Shown: in pieces, positions 4,602 through 7,322 of the stretch
Position numbering within the stretch: the first letter of the stretch is position 1
How the letters are laid out: every line of letters begins with the position of its first letter
Translations under genes and position numbers: made by a program
Notes under the pieces: model-generated
The model's input: the letters and a program-made list of their open reading frames with translations, nothing else
Told to the model about the DNA's origin: nothing
The model's database searches: none
From: Bacillota bacterium
GTDB lineage: Bacteria; Bacillota; Clostridia; Lachnospirales; Cellulosilyticaceae
DNA length: 7,322 nt
Reading direction: 5' to 3'
NCBI GenBank assembly: GCA_023412455.1
Contig: JAEYNQ010000246.1
Location: 1-7,322 of the forward strand

Positions 4602-6992
4602 ATGGATATTGTTGAGGTATATAAAAAACATGGAATTTCAGGGGTAATGTATTTTATTAATGAAACCTATGGACTACATAAAGAAGATGGACTGCAAGAA
4701 TACATTAATAAACTTTTCATATTTATTACGGGCAAGAGCTATGTATTTTGCCATTATCCAGAGGCATTTGTGGATGCTCTTTACCATAGTTCTCTTTTTG
4801 AATATCCTGAAATCAACAGATTATTTGAGGAACTGAAAAAAGAAAGTAAACGGAAACCTATTGAGCCACTATGGAACTTATCAGAGCCTTTAGAACCATT
4901 AGTAGAAAGACAAGCCCATAAGGATCTCATTCAAGGGCTTGTTACTATAGGAGGGAATAGATTTGTTACTTCCTCAGAAGATGGATTATTTAAAGTATGG
5001 GAGTATAGCATTCAAGATAGTGGGATAATGGATCTCAACCTAATCTATGAAACTTATGGGCATGATCATGAGCCTATTAATAATGTGGCTTACCATCCTG
5101 AAAGAAAGTGGCTTGCTAGCTGTGGTGACGATCATATTATTCGCCTTTGGAATGCTGAATGTATTGAAGAAGATGAAGTGATAGCAGAATTCAGTGGACA
5201 TACGGATTATGTTAGCCGAGTGCTGTTTTGTAATGACCTTCTTTTCTCCTCTTCTAAAGATGGAAGAATAGGTGTCTGGGATTTAAATACCTTACAAAAC
5301 AAAACCTTTTTAGAAGGTCATAATGAATGGGTGATGCCAATGCAGGTTTCCCCTGATAAAAAACGTTTATTTTCCGTTTCTACTAATAATCAGTTGCTAG
5401 AGTGGGATATTGAAAACTTTACTTTATGCCATACGATAAATGAAGGAGGAAAAAATCTTTCCATTGAAGTGAATGGACAAAGTATGTATATCACGAGGAA
5501 AAGCGACAATAATAGAGGACATGAGCAGGATCCTAATTGGGTAGAATGGGAAACAGATAATAAGCTATATTCTGCAGCTGAAGAAGTCATTGAATGGAAT
5601 TGTAAAACATGGGACATTCATAGAAGGTTTGCTTATGATTATAACTGTATTAATTGTTTCATTATTCAGGACTCTTTCCTCGTTACATTTTCTAAGTCAA
5701 TAAGAATATTTAATTTACATACGGAAGAGTTAATAAATGAATACATAAGTCCAGATTCTAGAACAATTACAGTTGCTGTTTTATCCCAAGATAAAAAATT
5801 TGTAGTATGTAGTGATGAGGAAGGTTATATTACCATTTGGGATTGGCATGCACTGATACAAGGGAATAATAGGAAGGGGCAGAGTAGCCATATACAATCC
5901 ATGGAGGTTTTCTATAAAGATGGAGATGAGGATGCTGCAGTAGTAGTAACGGGTGGATTTATTTCAGAAGCTCTGATATGGGATTTAAAAACGGGAAAAC
6001 TTAAGGGTAGAATTAATAGAACTGAAAATGAAAAAGAAGGAGAGGTAAGAATTGCAAAAGTATATGGTCAAGAAGACCAAGTATTTATGATGTATAGTGG
6101 AGCAGTTTGCAAACAGTCCCTTTTTAATCCTACTGAAAAGATGAAAATAGAACTGCCTAATAACCTTTTTCACGCCTCTGTAGTAGTGCCTACTAAAAAT
6201 GGATACATTTTTGGGACGCAATGCTATCAACCACTTTACTGGAACCCAAAACAGAATAGTATAAGTACTTTTGATACTAAGTTTGCTTATACAAATGAAT
6301 TTTGTATTTCCCCAGATCAGAAATACGTATTGATCACAACTTATCCTATGAGTTTTAGTAAAAAGGGTGATCCCTTTAAATCGGCATGGACCCCACTTTT
6401 TTCTCCACTCATTTTAATAGATCGAGAAAAAGAAAAAAGGATAGGTACATTTTGGAGTTCCCCATTATTCTCATGGATTAAGGTTTATAATAAGGGAAAT
6501 AAGATACGAGAAGCTAAATATCCGAGTTGTGTAACCTGGTCACCAGATAGTAATTTTTTTGCAGGTGGATTTCGTGAAAAAATATGTGTTTGGAATACAA
6601 AAACTAAAAAGTGTACAAGAAAAATTAAGATGGATGCTGAGGATAGCTATATCTCTCATATGGCTTGGCAAGACAATGGATTGATTACAGCTATGCTAAG
6701 TGGCAAGGGTGAAATACTTCAAATTAACCCCGAAACGGGTGACATTCTTCATTCAGTTGCTATTAAGGGGACTCATGTAACCTTTAAAAATGCTCATCAA
6801 AATGGACGATACTGGTTATGGGTCAGTGATGAAAATATAGTAGGCATATTTGATACTCTCAAATTTGAAGTTATATTTACAACGATTACAGAAGTATATG
6901 CCCGTTCTGTTCTAGTTGAAAAAGATAAGTTGCTTATTGGAGGAGAGGATGGTTTGCTTTATGGATATAGTATAGAAGGAGTTTTATTATAA
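4602..6992 (+). CDS. WD40 double beta-propeller protein with a helical N-terminal domain
   Basis: This 796-residue protein is probably a cytoplasmic protein-binding scaffold or sensor; it has no signal peptide or membrane span. Residues 1-100 are a mainly helical domain I do not recognise (FINETYGLHKEDGLQEYINK, then HYPEAFVDALYHSSLFEYPE). From about 105 on it is WD40 repeats. Strand-d motifs are visible at VWEYS (132-136), RLWNAE (181-186), GVWDLN (224-229), LEWDIE (266-271), EWNCKTWDIH (331-340), IFNLH (369-373), TIWDWH (411-416), LIWDLK (458-463), LYWNPK (545-550), ILIDRE (604-609), CVWNTK (662-667) and IFDTL (749-753). Weaker ones occur near 505, 707 and 785-790, giving 14-15 units, enough for two seven-bladed propellers. 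Blades 1-4 are the most canonical, with GH dipeptides at 199-200 and 239-240. No enzymatic domain (kinase, NACHT, TIR, CHAT) is fused, so the partner must be elsewhere. AGGGGTGA (4585-4592) lies 9 bases before the ATG. It appears monocistronic, with its own promoter and terminator. Confidence 0.87.
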   Translation: MDIVEVYKKHGISGVMYFINETYGLHKEDGLQEYINKLFIFITGKSYVFCHYPEAFVDALYHSSLFEYPEINRLFEELKKESKRKPIEPLWNLSEPLEPLVERQAHKDLIQGLVTIGGNRFVTSSEDGLFKVWEYSIQDSGIMDLNLIYETYGHDHEPINNVAYHPERKWLASCGDDHIIRLWNAECIEEDEVIAEFSGHTDYVSRVLFCNDLLFSSSKDGRIGVWDLNTLQNKTFLEGHNEWVMPMQVSPDKKRLFSVSTNNQLLEWDIENFTLCHTINEGGKNLSIEVNGQSMYITRKSDNNRGHEQDPNWVEWETDNKLYSAAEEVIEWNCKTWDIHRRFAYDYNCINCFIIQDSFLVTFSKSIRIFNLHTEELINEYISPDSRTITVAVLSQDKKFVVCSDEEGYITIWDWHALIQGNNRKGQSSHIQSMEVFYKDGDEDAAVVVTGGFISEALIWDLKTGKLKGRINRTENEKEGEVRIAKVYGQEDQVFMMYSGAVCKQSLFNPTEKMKIELPNNLFHASVVVPTKNGYIFGTQCYQPLYWNPKQNSISTFDTKFAYTNEFCISPDQKYVLITTYPMSFSKKGDPFKSAWTPLFSPLILIDREKEKRIGTFWSSPLFSWIKVYNKGNKIREAKYPSCVTWSPDSNFFAGGFREKICVWNTKTKKCTRKIKMDAEDSYISHMAWQDNGLITAMLSGKGEILQINPETGDILHSVAIKGTHVTFKNAHQNGRYWLWVSDENIVGIFDTLKFEVIFTTITEVYARSVLVEKDKLLIGGEDGLLYGYSIEGVLL

Positions 6993-7030
6993 ATATTCTT
7001 AATCCAAAAGAAGAATGGTAATTATTAAAC

Positions 7031-7072
7031 AATACCTCTATACATTAATGATGTATGGAGGTATTATTTTAT
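7031..7072 (+). terminator. Intrinsic terminator of the WD40 gene
   Basis: AATACCTCTATACAT (7031-7045) pairs with ATGTATGGAGGTATT (7051-7065) over 15 bp with one G-T wobble around a 5-base loop, then ATTTTAT. It lies 38 bases after the TAA of the WD40 gene and separates it from the U32 gene. The T-tract is short but the stem is very stable. Confidence 0.8.
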
Positions 7073-7170
7073 GAGAAGTATGATAAAGTAAGAATAAAAT
7101 AGAGAAAGTATATAAAAACGCGTATTAGTTTGGTGAGGAGAACCCTACTATCAGTTAATTGCAAACTTTT

Positions 7171-7193
7171 TATAATTTATGGGTGATAAGGAG
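7171..7193 (+). promoter_or_regulatory. Likely -10 box and ribosome site of the U32 gene
   Basis: A perfect TATAAT stands at 7171-7176, but the -35 at the right spacing (CTATCA, 7148-7153) is weak. AAGGAG at 7188-7193 is a strong ribosome site 6 bases before ATG 7200. If the -10 is used, the leader is under 20 bases. The stretch 7073-7170 shows no riboswitch or other structure I can recognise. Confidence 0.4.
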
Positions 7194-7199
7194 ATAAAA

Positions 7200-7322
7200 A
7201 TGGCTGAATTATTAGCTCCAGCAGGAAATATGGAGGCTTTAAAAGCTGCAATTTCCAATGGTTGTGATGCAATATACTTAGGAATGCAAAAATTTAGTGC
7301 ACGTGCCTATTCCTCTAATTTT
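7200..7322 (+). CDS. U32-family peptidase/rRNA-modification-type protein, N-terminal fragment
   Basis: Only the first 41 codons are in the window. The peptide MAELLAPAGNMEALKAAISN followed by GCDAIYLGMQKFSARAYSSNF is the characteristic opening of U32-family proteins: the LLAPAGNxExLxAA strand-helix, then a DAIYLG strand and a FSARAYxxNF segment. The family includes collagenase-like PrtC proteins and the tRNA/rRNA hydroxylation proteins TrhP and RlhA. In clostridia it is widespread, often in a longer form, so this probably marks the return to conserved chromosome. Which subtype it is cannot be judged from 41 residues. The start is set by AAGGAG at 7188-7193. It is separated from the WD40 gene by a terminator, so it is a separate transcription unit. 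Confidence 0.88.
   Translation, partial: MAELLAPAGNMEALKAAISNGCDAIYLGMQKFSARAYSSNF

Noticed and set aside
5390..6230. Reverse frames inside the WD40 gene
   Set aside because: They are short, serine- and phenylalanine-rich, and lie opposite a continuous 796-codon gene with recognisable repeats.
4602..6992. WD40 gene as part of an antiphage or conflict system
   Set aside because: There is no NACHT, STAND ATPase, TIR, CHAT, protease or nuclease domain in the protein, and the neighbouring genes are separately transcribed. The idea has no sequence support here.
7073..7199. Riboswitch or T-box leader before the U32 gene
   Set aside because: No specifier-type stem, conserved T-box sequence or terminator/antiterminator pair could be found in the leader.

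Overview
This is a low-GC window whose gene style (strong AGGAGG-type ribosome sites, TTG/ATG starts, sigma-A type promoters, intrinsic hairpin terminators) points to a Firmicute, most likely a clostridium. The best taxonomic anchor is the beginning of a U32-family protein at the right edge. The assignment below class level is a guess.

Layout from left to right. (1) Bases 2-187 are the 3' end of an unrecognised gene. (2) Bases 258-1633 hold a likely two-gene unit: a membrane-tethered XRE-type regulator that starts at TTG, then a small multi-pass PAP2-type phosphatase. An 8-codon open frame whose stop overlaps the preferred phosphatase start lies between them. (3) Bases 1634-2330 look decayed: an orphan reverse-strand frame (1787-2032), then a forward coding remnant split by an apparent TG duplication. 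The remnant ends in a stop codon 3 bases before a textbook terminator. (4) A GNAT acetyltransferase (2472-2900) follows with its own extended -10 promoter. (5) A 400-base gap holds a near-perfect 62-base hairpin with a GAGA loop and a good promoter for the next gene. (6) A membrane-anchored alpha/beta hydrolase with a complete catalytic triad lies at 3302-4369. (7) A 796-residue WD40 protein, probably a double seven-bladed propeller behind a helical N-terminal domain, occupies 4602-6992. It has a near-consensus promoter and a 15-bp terminator. (8) The start of a U32-family gene runs off the right edge.

Apart from the regulator/phosphatase pair, the genes appear to be transcribed singly: the acetyltransferase, hydrolase and WD40 genes each have their own promoter. 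The block between the left edge and the U32 gene therefore reads as a string of independent accessory genes plus debris, not one pathway. I see no rRNA, tRNA, CRISPR array, intact transposase or phage structural gene. The least explained items are the WD40 protein, the long hairpin and the decayed region.
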